Numbered from the stretch's first letter, positions 41,981 through 52,879 are shown. The stretch: 64,000 nt of DNA from Ascarosepion bandense (GCA_037127315.1 JBBBDQ010001918.1:6420001-6484000), one strand, 5' to 3'. Made by a program: numbers and translations. Notes: generated by a model not told the origin, from the letters alone.

Positions 41981-42159
41981 AGAAGCCATATTAGGAAAAT
42001 ATGCGTCTACGCACAAGATTTGAGCCTGCATTTCGTTACTTCTGATGTTTCACAAACGAAGCCCCGAATAACGCTTTTAAACAGACATTTTACGCTTGAT
42101 ACATATTTACATATTACAGTCCGAAAAAATTAAATAATTTGAATAATAACAATATCTCA

Positions 42160-42380
42160 TCTCAGAAACAGATCCTTTAGAAGGCCGGAGCGTACAACGA
42201 CCGAAACGTTCTGAATATGGCAAAAAAGATGGGGACAACAGTCCGAACAAATTAAATAATGTAAAGGATTACAGTACCTCATTCCAAAAATATAGACACA
42301 TCCTTAAGAAATCTGGCGCGTACAACAATCGAAACGTCGTAAATAATGTAGCCAAATAAGGACAATTATCAGAATCAACG
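42160..42380 (+). repeat. SINE-C-like tails, two decayed copies
   Basis: GGCCGGAGCGTACAACGACC, GAAACGTT at about 42180-42210 and GGCGCGTACAACAATCGAAA, CGTCGT at about 42315-42340; both are followed or preceded by AAATATAGACA-like or GGGACAACAGTCCGA blocks found also at 8380-8500. Hammerhead-like cores are degenerate. Confidence 0.5.
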
Positions 42381-42654
42381 TAAAAGGAAAAAAGTTTTGG
42401 TGAGATTTGAGTGCACAGAACATGAAGTCCAAAATTGAGGTTGTATCGTAACTAAAGTGGAAAGAATAAATTCATGTTTTTTTCTGAACAAATCGAAAGG
42501 GTTTCGAGCTATCTTGGGATCTAAACCCATCCTGCAAATTTCTTTAACTGTTAGACTTCTTTCTGCATTTTAATTTTCATATTACATTTAACATTGTCAA
42601 TTAGCAACATAATTTTCAGTGTAGTTGAAGTATGTTTTCCTAATAATATGTACT

Positions 42655-43600
42655 GTGTACCACAACTTTTCTTTGTTTCCAATGGTCTATAACGGTGTTT
42701 CTTTTGTTGAATATGGTCTACCACAATTTTTTTTGTGTTATACGGTTTACCTAAATGATTCTTTTGTTCTATACGGCCTTCCATAATGCTCATGTTCTAA
42801 AATACAGACTACCACAATGTTTCATTTCTGTTGTACGTTTGCCAAAATATTATTGAAGTGTATAGTCTACCACAATCTATCTTTTCTGTTGTACGTCTAC
42901 CAAAATATTTTTGTAGTATACGGTCTAACCCAATCGTTTTTTCTTGTACCTCTACCAAAATATTTTTGTAGTATACGGTCCGCCACAATCTTTATTTTCT
43001 GTTGTACGTCTACCAAAATAATTTGTAGTATACGGTCTAACACAATCTTTCTTTTCTGTTGTAAGTCTACCAAATATTTTTGTAGTATATGGTCTATCAC
43101 AATTTTTCTTGTTCGTCTGCCACAATATTTTTGTAGTATACAGTTTACCACAATCTTTTTCTGTTGTATATCTATTAAAATATTTTTGTAGTATACGGTT
43201 CACCACAATCTTTCTTTTCTGTTGGACGTCTTCCAAAATATTTTGTAGTGTACGGTCTAACCCCATCTTTCTTTTTTCTTGTACGTCTACCAAAATATTT
43301 TCGTAGCATATAGTCTACCACAATCTTTCTTTTCTGTTGTACGTCTATCAAAATATTTTTGTAGTATCCAGTCAACTACAATCTTTCTTTTCTCTTGTAC
43401 GTCTACTAAAATATTTTTGTAGTATACAGTCTTCTACAATCTTTTTCTGTCGGACGTCTACGAAATTATTTTTGTAATATACGATCTACCACACTGTTTC
43501 TTTTCTTTTCTACACTCTACTACAATCTTTTTTTTTTCTGTTGGACGTCTACCAAAATATTGTTGTAGTATACGGTCTACCACATTCTTTCTGTTGCAGT
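42655..43600. repeat. Satellite, 51-58 bp unit, about 16 copies
   Basis: Unit: TCTACCAAAATATTTTTGTA, GTATACGGTCTACCACAATC, TTTCTTTTCTGTTGTACG. GTAGTATAC-like anchors fall at 42913, 42968, 43025, 43082, 43133, 43188, 43245, 43303, 43361 and 43419. Each unit looks like two diverged half-units that both contain GTCTACCA. Left copies are the most decayed. Both strands show repetitive open frames that are not genes. Confidence 0.9.
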
Positions 43601-43604
43601 AGAC

Positions 43605-44186
43605 TGTCTCAATGTTTTTATGTATTGATCATAATATATATTTTGTCTTTAAAGTTTAAAATGTTTTACAAAATTAAACTTTATTACACATTTACACCAA
43701 TTTATTAAAATATTTTTAATAAAATTCAAAATCTGTAAAAGCCATTTAACATTTACATGGATGAATCTCCCAAATTCTAGAGGGTTACGGTATGTCAGCA
43801 GATTTCTCATCCGACCTAACATTAACAGCTCAAGGAAGACAGATTGGTCTTATTCAATGGATCAGAAAACGAACCACGTTTAAAATTTTCGACTTAATAA
43901 ATACCAGCTTGATCAACACAGAAAATAAATTTATTCATAAGAAAAAGCATTGACAGTGAGCTAATCTAAAAATTAATGACAAAATACCCAAGACCGGAGA
44001 TTCAAGAGCAGAAAACAGGGACCTTCTCAGGGGTCTGATTTAAAATACGAAAGGCATCAAATGCTCTGATATCTATCTATCTATCTATCTATCTATCTGA
44101 GAATAAATATGCATATGGGTATACACTCAAGTCTATGCACATATATAAAAATATTATTTAGGTGGTAAGAAAATATTGCAGCTATT

Positions 44187-44238
<52 letters not shown>

Positions 44239-44394
44239 GCTCTCACACCCTGATTGAGCACTCTGGAAGAATGGGAGATTTTTACAACCAGTAGCTACCC
44301 TGGCATGTACGCACCGCTCATTCAGTAAAATGAATTAGAAGCACTCTGGCTATTGAGCGCATATAATGATAATATATGCGCTAAAAAGTCTGCC
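43605..44394. other. Unassigned stretch with microsatellites
   Basis: (TATC)n at 44070-44099, (TA)n at 44190-44237. From 44238 CGCTCTCACACCCTGA is shared with 53712, upstream of another SINE-B copy, so the SINE-B element may extend further 5' than its tRNA head. Confidence 0.4.
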
Positions 44395-44523
44395 TTCTTC
44401 TACCGTGCGCCCATAGCCCAGAGGTAGAATCGCCGACTGACGCCACTTCGGTTGGGTTACAATTGGAGTCTAACCGTTCTGAAGAGCTGTGATACAGGGA
44501 AACAGATCTGTCTGCGGATGACT
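44395..44523 (+). mobile_element. SINE-B
   Basis: GCGCCCATAGCCCAGAGGTA head, GTTGGGTTACAATTGG (decayed B box), GAGCTGTGATACAGGGAAAC, AGATCTGTCTGCGGATGACT, then TA repeats. Confidence 0.7.
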
Positions 44524-44529
44524 ATATAT

Positions 44530-45322
44530 ATATATATACTGTCAGTGGCACAACACTTTCCTACGATATACCAAAAAGGAGGACGGTAGATCAGTAAACG
44601 AATGTACTCTGGACAGATGAGTCAAAATTTGAGCATTTGGCTCTAAAAGGAGACATTATGTCAGGCGGAGATCAAATAAAAGGTACCTTGCAAAATGCAT
44701 TTTGCCAACAATGAAGCGTGGAGGTGGAAATATTCTTGTTTGGGGATGCTTTAAGGGAGTTGGATGCCTGAAGAAAATTGATGGATAGATGAATAAAAAA
44801 ATGTATCACCAGATTCTTATCCGCCATGGTGTTCCATCTGAGATACGTTTAATAGAGTAAGGATTTATTCATCAACAAGACAATGACCCTAAACATACTT
44901 CAGACCTTTGTAAGAATTATTTTAGTAAAAAGGAAGAGGAAGAAAGGCTTCGGAATTTGAATTGCCCCACCCCACAAAGCCCTGATCTCAAGTCTATTGA
45001 ACATCTATAAGATATTTTGTTAAAAAATTGATAAATCTAATGTTACTTCGCAAGACACACTTTGGGAACAAATACAAGCTGCTTGGCAGGAGATACCATT
45101 AGATACATTGAAGAAGCTTGTGATGTCAATGCCTTCAGAATGAAGGCTGTGATCAAAGCAAAAGCTATTATACTAAATATTAAATTTATTTTGTAACAAG
45201 TATTTTCTCTTTTTAAAGCACTTGTCGAGTAAATAAAATAAAATCACTTAAAATTATTTTTTTTTTATTTTCTGTCAATATGGCTCATCGAACATAGTTC
45301 TTGCCCTCATACTTTTGCACAG

Positions 45323-45327
<5 letters not shown>
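44530..45327 (+). pseudogene. Tc1-like transposase relic (catalytic half)
   Basis: Frames in order: LWTDESKFE (about 44608, first catalytic Asp), KCILPTMKRGGGNILVWGCF (about 44693), KGVGCLKKIDG, MYHQILIRHGVPSE (about 44803), FIHQQDNDPKHTSDLC (about 44867, second Asp), PQSPDLKSIEHL (about 44977). The usual final Glu comes after NLNCP..PDL..IE; here IEHL keeps the E. Stops and frameshifts break it. At the right edge CATACTTTTGCACAGCAC (45309-45326) looks like a Tc1 TIR next to TA. Confidence 0.8.

Positions 45328-45414
<87 letters not shown>
45325..45414. repeat. (TA)n(TG)n microsatellite
   Basis: TA at 45325-45360, TG at 45361-45414, filling the gap between two transposon ends. Confidence 0.95.
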
Positions 45415-45417
<3 letters not shown>

Positions 45418-45961
45418 GTCCAAAAGCAGATATACAGTAAATAACATTTATTTTGAGATACAATTATAATTACTAATACAATTATGAGACTGGAAATTAG
45501 ATTTTATTTTACATAATATTAAAAAAGGGCTTAATTTTTATCAACACAGGTGCTCAAATTGTTGTCTATCACAATTTACACAACTTTGAAATCTACACCC
45601 TACGCTTCGACAAACATTTTTGCACTAGTCTCTTTGAATATTAATTTCTTGAAATTCATCTCTTAGGTAATTTTTCAAATTCCCAACACTTCTTGGTTTT
45701 CGGCTATAAACTTTGTCTTTGAGTATTTCCTGAGAGAAGAATTCCATTAGGGTCAAGTCAGGTGAACGTGCCGGCGAATCAATGGAAACCTCTTCGGCCA
45801 AGACATTTTTCAGGAAATGTTTCATCGAGATACGCACGAACTGCTAAAGAATAATGTAGAAGGGACCCATCTTGTTGGAAACAATGCACATGTACACCAT
45901 TGTAATAATATAACCGACACACTAATCTATTTCACCTACAGGCCACCTACTTTTGGACCAC
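45415..45961 (-). mobile_element. Internally deleted IS630/Tc1/mariner transposon
   Basis: TIRs GTGGTCCAAAAGCAG (45415) and its near inverse CTACTTTTGGACCAC (45947-45961). On the minus strand the transposase C-terminus remains in two frames: FQQDGSLLHYSLAVRAYLDE (about 45895-45835) and SPARSPDLTLMEFFSQEILK, DKVYSRKPRSVGNLKNYL (about 45775-45660). The rest of the catalytic domain and the N-terminus are missing, so the element has shrunk to 547 bp. Confidence 0.8.
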
Positions 45962-45962
<1 letters not shown>

Positions 45963-46005
<43 letters not shown>

Positions 46006-46025
46006 GCTAGCTAGCTAGCTAGCTA
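45963..46025. repeat. (TATC)n then (AGCT)n
   Basis: TATC at 45963-46004 turns into a self-complementary AGCT run at 46005-46025. Confidence 0.95.
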
Positions 46026-46109
46026 TAGAGTGGTCCTAATTGCCAATCCATTGTTTATTAGGTGTCTTCGGTTATTTTTCGTAATTTCAAGGCTATGACT
46101 CTCTACGTG

Positions 46110-46540
46110 TAATTTTCTATACACAACCTGCTTCTCTTTCATTTCCTAAGGACGTCCTACCTATCTTACAGTTAAGTAATGGTTAAGTAATGTTTATAAA
46201 TTTAAATGTCGGTGTGGTGCTGACTATATAGACCAGACGATTCAAAGCCTGTAGGTTCGCATATCACAGTATGTACTCCGTTCTATTAGTGAGCACCACC
46301 CTACTTTTGAGTGTTCAGATATGTCCGAATCTGCGATTGACGCATTACAATTGCAAAGGACAATGTAGTCTCTGCTAAGGTTTCTTCTCTTCAATCAAGT
46401 ATAAAATGGACAGATTGGGGTATTTAGCTATGGACAATTACACCCCACACCCCACTCCCCGACAAAAAGAAAAAAAGGAAGCAAAACAAACAAAAACCAT
46501 CAAAAAGGAAATTATTCCTAGATGTGGAAGAACATATTGG
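46110..46540 (+). pseudogene. Penelope-like element, GIY-YIG endonuclease remnant
   Basis: FYTQPASLSFPKDVLPILQL (about 46118), then after a frameshift YKFKCRCGADYIDQTIQSL and VRISQYVLRSISEHH, SESAIDALQLQ. The CxCG-DYIGxT-xxL-VRI pattern is typical of the C-terminal GIY-YIG-like domain of Penelope-type elements. One in-frame stop and the shift make it dead. The final 205 bp is duplicated at 48718-48914. Confidence 0.65.
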
Positions 46541-46999
46541 TGCACTTGCTGACTATAAGGAAATGCGCTGATTCTTATCCTGCAGATCGTTTTTCTGTTT
46601 TGAGCAGAGCTCGTTTTCCATTCCACCTCATCGTTCTGGAGGCTTTGACGATTCTGTCAAACTCTCCTTCTTAGTGCAAACAAAAAAAATCTCAAGCTTC
46701 AATTAGATTTATTCCGGTCTTTTGTTGAGAGTTTATGACGATCAGGAATATTTCTCCACTTTTTCTGAATATTACCTAATTTTCATCCTTCATTCTAAAT
46801 TTTCTTCCAACATACACCCATGATTAGTTCTGTAGGCCAAAAGATTTGCTTCGGTTTTTTTTTAAGCGGATCTCTTATTCTTTTTTAAATACATTTTTCT
46901 ATTTTTAAGCGTTATGATTAAACTAATTGTTTTTATAGTTTGTTATTTCTCACCTTGGTCCTCCTTACGTATGCATTGGCATTTTGTTGTACGAAAAAA

Positions 47000-47000
<1 letters not shown>
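46541..47000. other. Unassigned stretch
   Basis: Nothing recognised. Confidence 0.3.

Positions 47001-47031
<31 letters not shown>
47001..47031. repeat. (TA)n microsatellite
   Basis: TA run; another short one at 47294-47310 frames the palindrome. Confidence 0.9.
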
Positions 47032-47037
<6 letters not shown>

Positions 47038-47071
47038 AGTGATGATCCACGTATACTGTCTTATGTATAGG

Positions 47072-47290
47072 AAAGAATATTAATAAAAAGTTTTGAATTT
47101 AAAAATGTACTTTTTTGGAAGAGTATTTGTTTATTTTTATTATTGTATTTTATATTTCAGACCGCCCTCGGTGACTCGTTTCTGATGAAGGACCGAGGGC
47201 GGTCTGAAATATAAAATACAATAATAAAAATAAACAAATACTCTCAAAAAAGTACATTTTTAAATTCAAAACTTTTTATTAATATTCTTT
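47072..47290. repeat. Near-perfect 100-bp-arm inverted repeat
   Basis: Left arm 47072-47172, spacer 47173-47191, right arm 47192-47290. The arms differ by one 2-bp indel and almost nothing else. The inner ends are GACCGCCCTCGGT and its inverse. A CTGATGA lies in the spacer and GAAA at 47206, but the layout does not complete a hammerhead. Confidence 0.95.
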
Positions 47291-47334
47291 CTTATATATA
47301 TATATATACAAGATGTTAAAATTTCTCTTCTCTG

Positions 47335-47475
47335 ACCCAATTCGCCGATGGCTTAGAGAGTAGAGACTCCGACTGACACCAAATCGGTCGAGTTTCGATC
47401 CCGGCCGGAAGCAAGAGGAATATATCTAGCCTCACTGATGAGCTGCGAAACGGGCTTGTATGTGGATACGACTAA
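47335..47475 (+). mobile_element. SINE-B
   Basis: CCGATGGCTTAGAGAGTAGA head, CGAGTTTCGATCCCGG (intact B box), then AGCTGCGAAACGGGCTTGT and GACTAATATATATA. Confidence 0.75.
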
Positions 47476-47479
47476 TATA

Positions 47480-47984
47480 TATATATAAGCAGAATATTTT
47501 CATTCAGCATGTTTCATTGAATAATATAGATATATTAATTATTTTATACTGATTCTTTCTAGTTGTTTAATCAGTTTTTTCGTGTTAAGATTAAACTCAT
47601 CAAGGAACGCTCCATTTTCTTTTTTTTTTTTTCCAAGATCATCTCCAGGTGTAAATTAGAGAGAGAAACTTTTTCTATCTGCGTTCCATTGACATAGGCA
47701 TCTTTAAAAAAAAACACGAACGCTTTTTATTTTATAAATATTTTTTCGATTCATCTGTTGTTATAGAATGTTTTTGTAAAAGAATTGTTTCAGTATAAGG
47801 AAGATGACCGGACATTAGTAGAAATGTAAAATGACATTAATACTTATATGCACTTTAATATCTTGTTGCTATATTCCTAAAAAACTTTTTTTGAGTAGTG
47901 GTTGTTTGATTTTGATATCACAAATTTGAAGGGTTTATTTTATTATTTTCTTACTGTAGTATATTAGTGTCATTAATATTGTCC
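47480..47984. other. Unassigned AT-rich stretch
   Basis: Nothing recognised. Confidence 0.3.
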
Positions 47985-48177
47985 TAGAATTGGAACACGG
48001 ATTTCCGTATTTCTAATCCAAAGCGATTATCTATTGCATCACCGTCACACCCACACTTACATCTCCTGGTATATCTAAGCGGTCAACCAATCTATGTATG
48101 GAACAAGGCCGACGTTACTTAACTTTGGTGATCGAACAGGGGACTCGGGTTTCAATGAGATATAGCCGAAAGCCAAT
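47985..48177 (-). mobile_element. 5S rRNA + tRNA composite SINE head
   Basis: Minus strand: 48177-48058 resembles 5S rRNA (CTTTCGGCTATATCTCATTG, TTCGATCACCAAAGTTAAGT, GTCGGCCTTGTTCCATACAT, TATACCAGGAGATGTAAG). It is followed at once by a tRNA-like unit, 48055-47985 (GTGTGACGGTGATGCAATAG, CCGTGTTCCAATTC). The same 5S then tRNA order occurs at 52880-53165. Confidence 0.6.
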
Positions 48178-48715
48178 TTTTTTTTTTATGGAAGTCAATG
48201 TTTTTGCAATAAATTTGAAATATAAATTGAAATATAAATTTATTTTTTCCAATTTTACATGTACTTTTTTTTCATTTTCTTTCATAAATTTACCTTTTTA
48301 TTCTTTGTCTGTTTGTCTGCCTTTCTTTACTGTCAGTCTGTCTGTTTCTGTTCTTCATATTTATCGTCACCCTCATCGCTATTATCTTACAGTTATATAT
48401 CTTTTTGGCCTCGCATTTGCCGCTATCCCCTTTCGTTTCGCGTCCTTCTTTCTCAACCAATTTTTCTTTTGTACCATTTCTACTTAGGCCGTCTTTAATT
48501 GCAAGTCGATTTTCTATTCAGACCACATCACTTTCACCACAACGACAACAATGGTCACTATTTATTTTCGCTTCTAGTCATGTGACATAAGGCCTTCATT
48601 ATAAAACTAATGTCCAGATGATTGCCTCCACTGGTCAGTAGCGATTACACCAAAGTGATATTAGTCGGACGTAATTAGTCGATGAAAATCTGACCACTAG
48701 CCGATGGCCCTCGAC
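48178..48715. other. Unassigned, pyrimidine-rich in part
   Basis: T/C-rich open frames at 48230-48500 look like low complexity. No family recognised. Confidence 0.3.
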
Positions 48716-48717
48716 CA

Positions 48718-48914
48718 GCGATTGACGCATTACAATTGCAAAGGACAATGTAGCCTCTGCTAAGGATTCTTCTCTTCAATCAAGCATAAAATGGACAGAT
48801 TGGAGTATTTAGTGATGGACAATTACACCCCATTCCCCGACAAAAAGAAAAAAAGAAAGCAAAATAAACAAAAACCATAAAAAAGGAAATTGTTCCTAGA
48901 TGTGGAAGGACATA
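48718..48914 (+). repeat. Second copy of the Penelope-like 3' segment
   Basis: About 90 percent or more identical by eye to 46333-46537 (GCGATTGACGCATTACAATT, GCAAAGGACAATGTAG, ATAAAATGGACAGATTGG, GATGTGGAAG). It begins inside the coding region, as a 5'-truncated copy would. Confidence 0.8.
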
Positions 48915-49059
48915 TTTAAGTAGACATATAAATTCGTCCACAAAGACATTCTAATTGTATATTTATAGGTATTACAATACCCAAAGGTATTGTCAGTGTT
49001 TAGAAACTAATGTAAGCAAGATTATTCATTCTATTTAAATTATTTAATAATTTTGTTTG

Positions 49060-49536
49060 TGTTGTGGATCTTCGTAAATTTTTGTGCAATATCTGTCGCA
49101 AATGTTTTTGTCGAAAATACTTGTCGTAAATCTTCGTCACCAAAGTTGTAGTGACTGGTTTGTACCGGAAGTAAGACACGGAAAAATAAGGTAAGGTTCA
49201 AAACAATGTATAAGTATAACATGAAACAGTATATAGAAAGAAAGTGTTAATAATAAGTAACTAGAAATAACTAAGTTCTAAAGTATTATTACGCTGCTTA
49301 TTGCCTGACTAGTCGCTCTTGTTAACTGCTCTTATCAGCTGCTCTGTTAACTGCCCTTGTCAGCTACTCTTATAACTGCTGTCTGGAAGTCACGCAGGCA
49401 ATTTATATGCAGCAAGAGGAAGAGTCCATTCCTCTTAGGAGGGTACTCTAACAGTTTGTTTTAGTGTTGCAAATGTTATTTGAAATAAAGTTGATTATAT
49501 TTTATGTGGAATCAGTAAATACTTCCAAATACCACA
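49060..49536 (+). repeat. LTR-like dispersed repeat, copy 2
   Basis: Starts TGTTGTGG and ends ACCACA, holds a TTTATATGC TATA-like string (about 49407) and an AATAAAG signal (about 49483). Shares its order of blocks with 15-335. No target duplication or reverse transcriptase was found nearby, so a solo LTR is a hypothesis. Confidence 0.4.
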
Positions 49537-49559
49537 GGTTAGTTATAGAACATGTATTC

Positions 49560-50460
49560 TAAGTTATCAGATATGCGGAATGCGAAATTAGGGAGCCGGG
49601 ATCGAGTTCCGGTTTGGTTCGTTACATGCACTTACACACAACTTTGAAATGGTAAGAATGCATAACATCTCTCCACTCCGCTAGGTTGAATAGCGAATAC
49701 ACTAACTTCTATGACGTTGTCTTGCAAATGGTCTAACAGGGAAGAAACGGCAGTCCACTACCAGAAAATTTTTGCTTAATCAGTCATGAATCGAAAGAGA
49801 CATGATCGCCTAAACATGTATCGACTATGGCAATTAGCTGACTGATATGGAGAAAAATATTGAATAGCAGGACAGATTGGATTCTGAAACCTTGGTTGGC
49901 GACCAGTCTACGGCAGAAAGAAACGGCAACCTGCTGCATGAAAATATTGTGCTTCCTCTGTCATGAATTGGTAGAGACATGGGCACACAAGCATGTACTG
50001 GGTATTGCAATTAACTGACTGATATAAGTGAAAAGATTGAATGTCAGGACAGATTGGATTCTGAAACCTTGGTTGGCGACCAGTCTACGGCAGAAAGAAA
50101 CGGCAACCTGCTGCATGAAAATATTGTGCTTCCTCTGTCATGAATTGGTAGAGACATGGGCACACAAGCATGTACTGGGTATTGCAATTAACTGACTGAT
50201 ATAAGTGAAAAGATTGAATGTCAGGACAGATTGGATCCTATAACCTTGGTTGGCGACCAGTCTACGGCAGAAAGAAACGGCAACCTTCTGCATGAAAATA
50301 TTGTGCTTCCTCTGTCATGAATTGGTAGACAAATAATCGCCCAAGCATGTATTGGGTATGGCAATTAACTGTCTGATCTGGATGAAAGGACTGAATAGCA
50401 AGACAGACTGATTTTTATAGCCTCGGTTGGCTCCAAGTCTACGAAATAATATAGGTTTTT
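49560..50460 (+). mobile_element. SINE-A relative with 177-bp tandem tail
   Basis: Head-like GCCGGGATCGAGTTCCGG at about 49597, first tail to 49845, then tail modules whose GACAGATTGG/GACAGACTG anchors lie at 49871, 50048, 50225 and 50402 (period exactly 177). Modules 1 and 2 are nearly identical, so the expansion is recent relative to the SINE. Confidence 0.85.
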
Positions 50461-50533
50461 AAAAATTTAAAGCTGCTGTTAGCAGTTTTTCAGTGGTGGG
50501 AGGGTAAATGTCAGAAATATCAAACTGCATTAA

Positions 50534-50754
50534 CCCATTTTAACGCAGCGTCCTCATTTGAGGACAGCATAAAAAAGGGTAAAATATAATGGGTATAAAT
50601 CATTATATAAAACCATTATTATATAAAAGGTAGTGAGGATATATTGATTCATCAATAAAATTACCTTCCAAATAATGTGCGGTTGGAAGAAAAATTCTTC
50701 TGATTTGTAAATGATTTAATGTTCTAAAACATGAGGACACTGGGTTGAAATGGG
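50534..50754. mobile_element. piggyBac-like MITE with TTAA target duplication
   Basis: TTAA flanks at 50530-50533 and 50755-50758. TIRs CCCATTTTAACGCAG and inverse of CTGGGTTGAAATGGG match at 20 of 23 positions over 23 bp. A TCCTCA/TGAGGA palindrome follows the left TIR. 221 bp, non-coding. Confidence 0.9.
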
Positions 50755-50759
50755 TTAAT

Positions 50760-51277
50760 AGGGTATTGCTTCTTTTTTTAATTTAGTGAACCAATCGGTT
50801 TTGTTTAGCTACTGGTTGATTCTTAAAGCGTTTTTCGTGTCTGTGTGCTTTTACCTGGATGGTTTTGCTGTTTTTATCGTTTACATGGATGGATTGAGTA
50901 GACGGTATTTTAGATTGTTTATGTAATTTTCGTTGTGGTCTTTTACCATGATGAGTACATGTCTCTTCTTTCTGTAATTATTTGTTTCTAACATCGATTT
51001 TAAGTTCGGCCGCTATTTGTTTTTTTTTTTTGTTTTTGTTTTACTATTGATGCTATTTTCCAGTTGTTAGTAGCCTTTTCTTAACTTTATTGATTCTCTG
51101 TGTTGACGGCTTTATGATATGTTTACTCGTCTTGTCTGATTGGATAATTATCAGATTTATTGATTGTAAAAATGTATTTTCGTATTTCTTGTTGTAGATC
51201 ATTTGTGGTATTCTTAAATTTGATTTTGTTAATCAGCGAGAACTTTTATTTTTCAAATTCCGATAGTTGGTCGTCAT
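50760..51277. other. Unassigned T-rich stretch
   Basis: Nothing recognised. Confidence 0.3.
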
Positions 51278-52709
51278 TATTTTTTTAATCATTTCACCCC
51301 AAGCAAGGCATTCCACTGCCACTATTGCGCCTGGGGCTACATAGGGGAAGGTGCAGAGAAGGAGTGGTTAGACATAGGGAATGTCAGGAGGAAGGTGATA
51401 GATGGGTAAGGATACCGAGGATGAGGGTTGGGCAGATGGGAAGAGTGTTTGATAGAATGGGAGCAGGTTAGTGTGTTAGGAGGTGTCTATTGACCTTACA
51501 TTTAAACTCCTGGAGATTGTAGCCGTCGGGGAAGCACTCGTGGGGAAGGGAATTCCACAGTCGGGAAGTGCGAGGAAAGAAACTGTTGGAGTAGAAGTTG
51601 CGGTTGCATTTTATCGGTTTTACTGTAGAAGGGTGGGATCTAGTTGCTAATCTAGTATCTCGTGTAAATTCGTATCTAGGGGGCAGCAGTAATCTAAGTT
51701 CATCGGAGCAGAAACCGTGAAAGTATTTATAGAAGAGGCACAGGGAAGCCACGTCGCGCCTGTGGGAGAGAGACTGCAGGCGGTCTGCCAAGTTGGCATC
51801 TATCACATTACAGACCCTCCTCTGAACATTATCGAGAAGCCCAAGGAGAACAGCAGGGGCACCCGACCAGATATGGCAGCAGTATTCAATGCACGGGCGG
51901 ATGGTAGATTTATATATGTGCAGGATAGATTTAGACGGAAAAAACTTCCGGGCCCTACACAGAGAACCGACTTTCATAGCAACGGATTTAGCAATGAATT
52001 CGATATAGTCATTCCATTTGAGGTCCGCTGAAACCAAGGAGGCGTAGTGTTTTACTCTCTGAAAGGCAAGCCTGGTCCATGCTAATGGGAGGTAGGTGCG
52101 ATTGTCGATGATGGTTAATTGAAAGTAGCTTCGTTTTAGAAGCATTAAAATTTACTAGCCATTTCTTACCCCGGTCCACTATGGATTGGAGGTCTTTTTC
52201 AATCTCGGCTGCGAGGTTAGCTTTGACGCCTACACCAGATTTTTGGTCGAGGCGAGTGTAAACTGTGGTGTCATCGGCGTACAAACCTACTTGGGATATT
52301 ATGGAATCAGGGAGATCATTAATGTATATCAGGAAGAATGTAGGGACTAAGATGGAGCCTTGGGGGACACCTGCGTTTGTATGGTAGTTCTGGGAGACAT
52401 GTCCGTTTAATACCACCTTCATTGTGCGGTTAGAGAGGAATGACTGGATTAGTTCAAACAAATGTCCAGTTATACCATAGCTCTGCAGTTTGCATAGAAG
52501 GCCAGCATGCCAAACTCTGACGAACGCCTTAGATATATCCAATGCAACGGTTCGGGCTTCGCCATTCCTGTCGAGTGCCTGGTATATGTACTCGGTGATG
52601 GTCGTTAGCATATCAGCAGTAGACCTGGTGAAGCGGAAACCATATTGCTTGTCCGAGAGGAGCCTGTGTGCTGTGAGATGCTGAACCACCTCGGCGTTGA
52701 TAATGGCTT
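51278..52709 (-). mobile_element. LINE-J, 5' truncated in the RT domain
   Basis: Poly-T at about 51278; minus strand starts with the INAEVVQHLTAHRLLSD codons at 52709 and includes ALDISKAFVRVW (D to V next to the motif), GVPQGSILVPTFF, LYADDTTVYTR (catalytic YADD kept), WLVNFNASKTKLLS. A small deletion near 52030 (after LRLLGF) shifts the frame; the second frame runs to the C-terminus at 51468. Longest open pieces are 226 and 225 codons. Confidence 0.9.
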
Positions 52710-52879
52710 ATGGTGAGGGGGGATTTAAATAAAAAATATTCGGTTTCTTCCGGTTGTAATCTTCGTTTTCGTGTTTGGAGAAGAAGACTTTTCACCTCAC
52801 CCTTTTTATGACGTGTCAGTTCGTAATATCTTTTACCGAGACCATGATGTCTTTGGTAGAGAAACCCAAAATGCTAAGG

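Noticed and set aside
42817..43375. Frames on both strands in the 51-58 bp satellite
   Set aside because: Repetitive translations on both strands of a tandem repeat.
47173..47215. CTGATGA, GACC/GGTC stem and GAAA in the loop of the long hairpin as a hammerhead
   Set aside because: No stem I abuts CTGATGA and the only NUH comes from the palindrome itself; the layout is not a complete hammerhead.
51717..52031. Plus-strand frames inside minus-strand LINE copies (also 54453-54791, 22992-23240 minus)
   Set aside because: Antisense shadows of the LINE C-terminal coding region, recurring in every copy.
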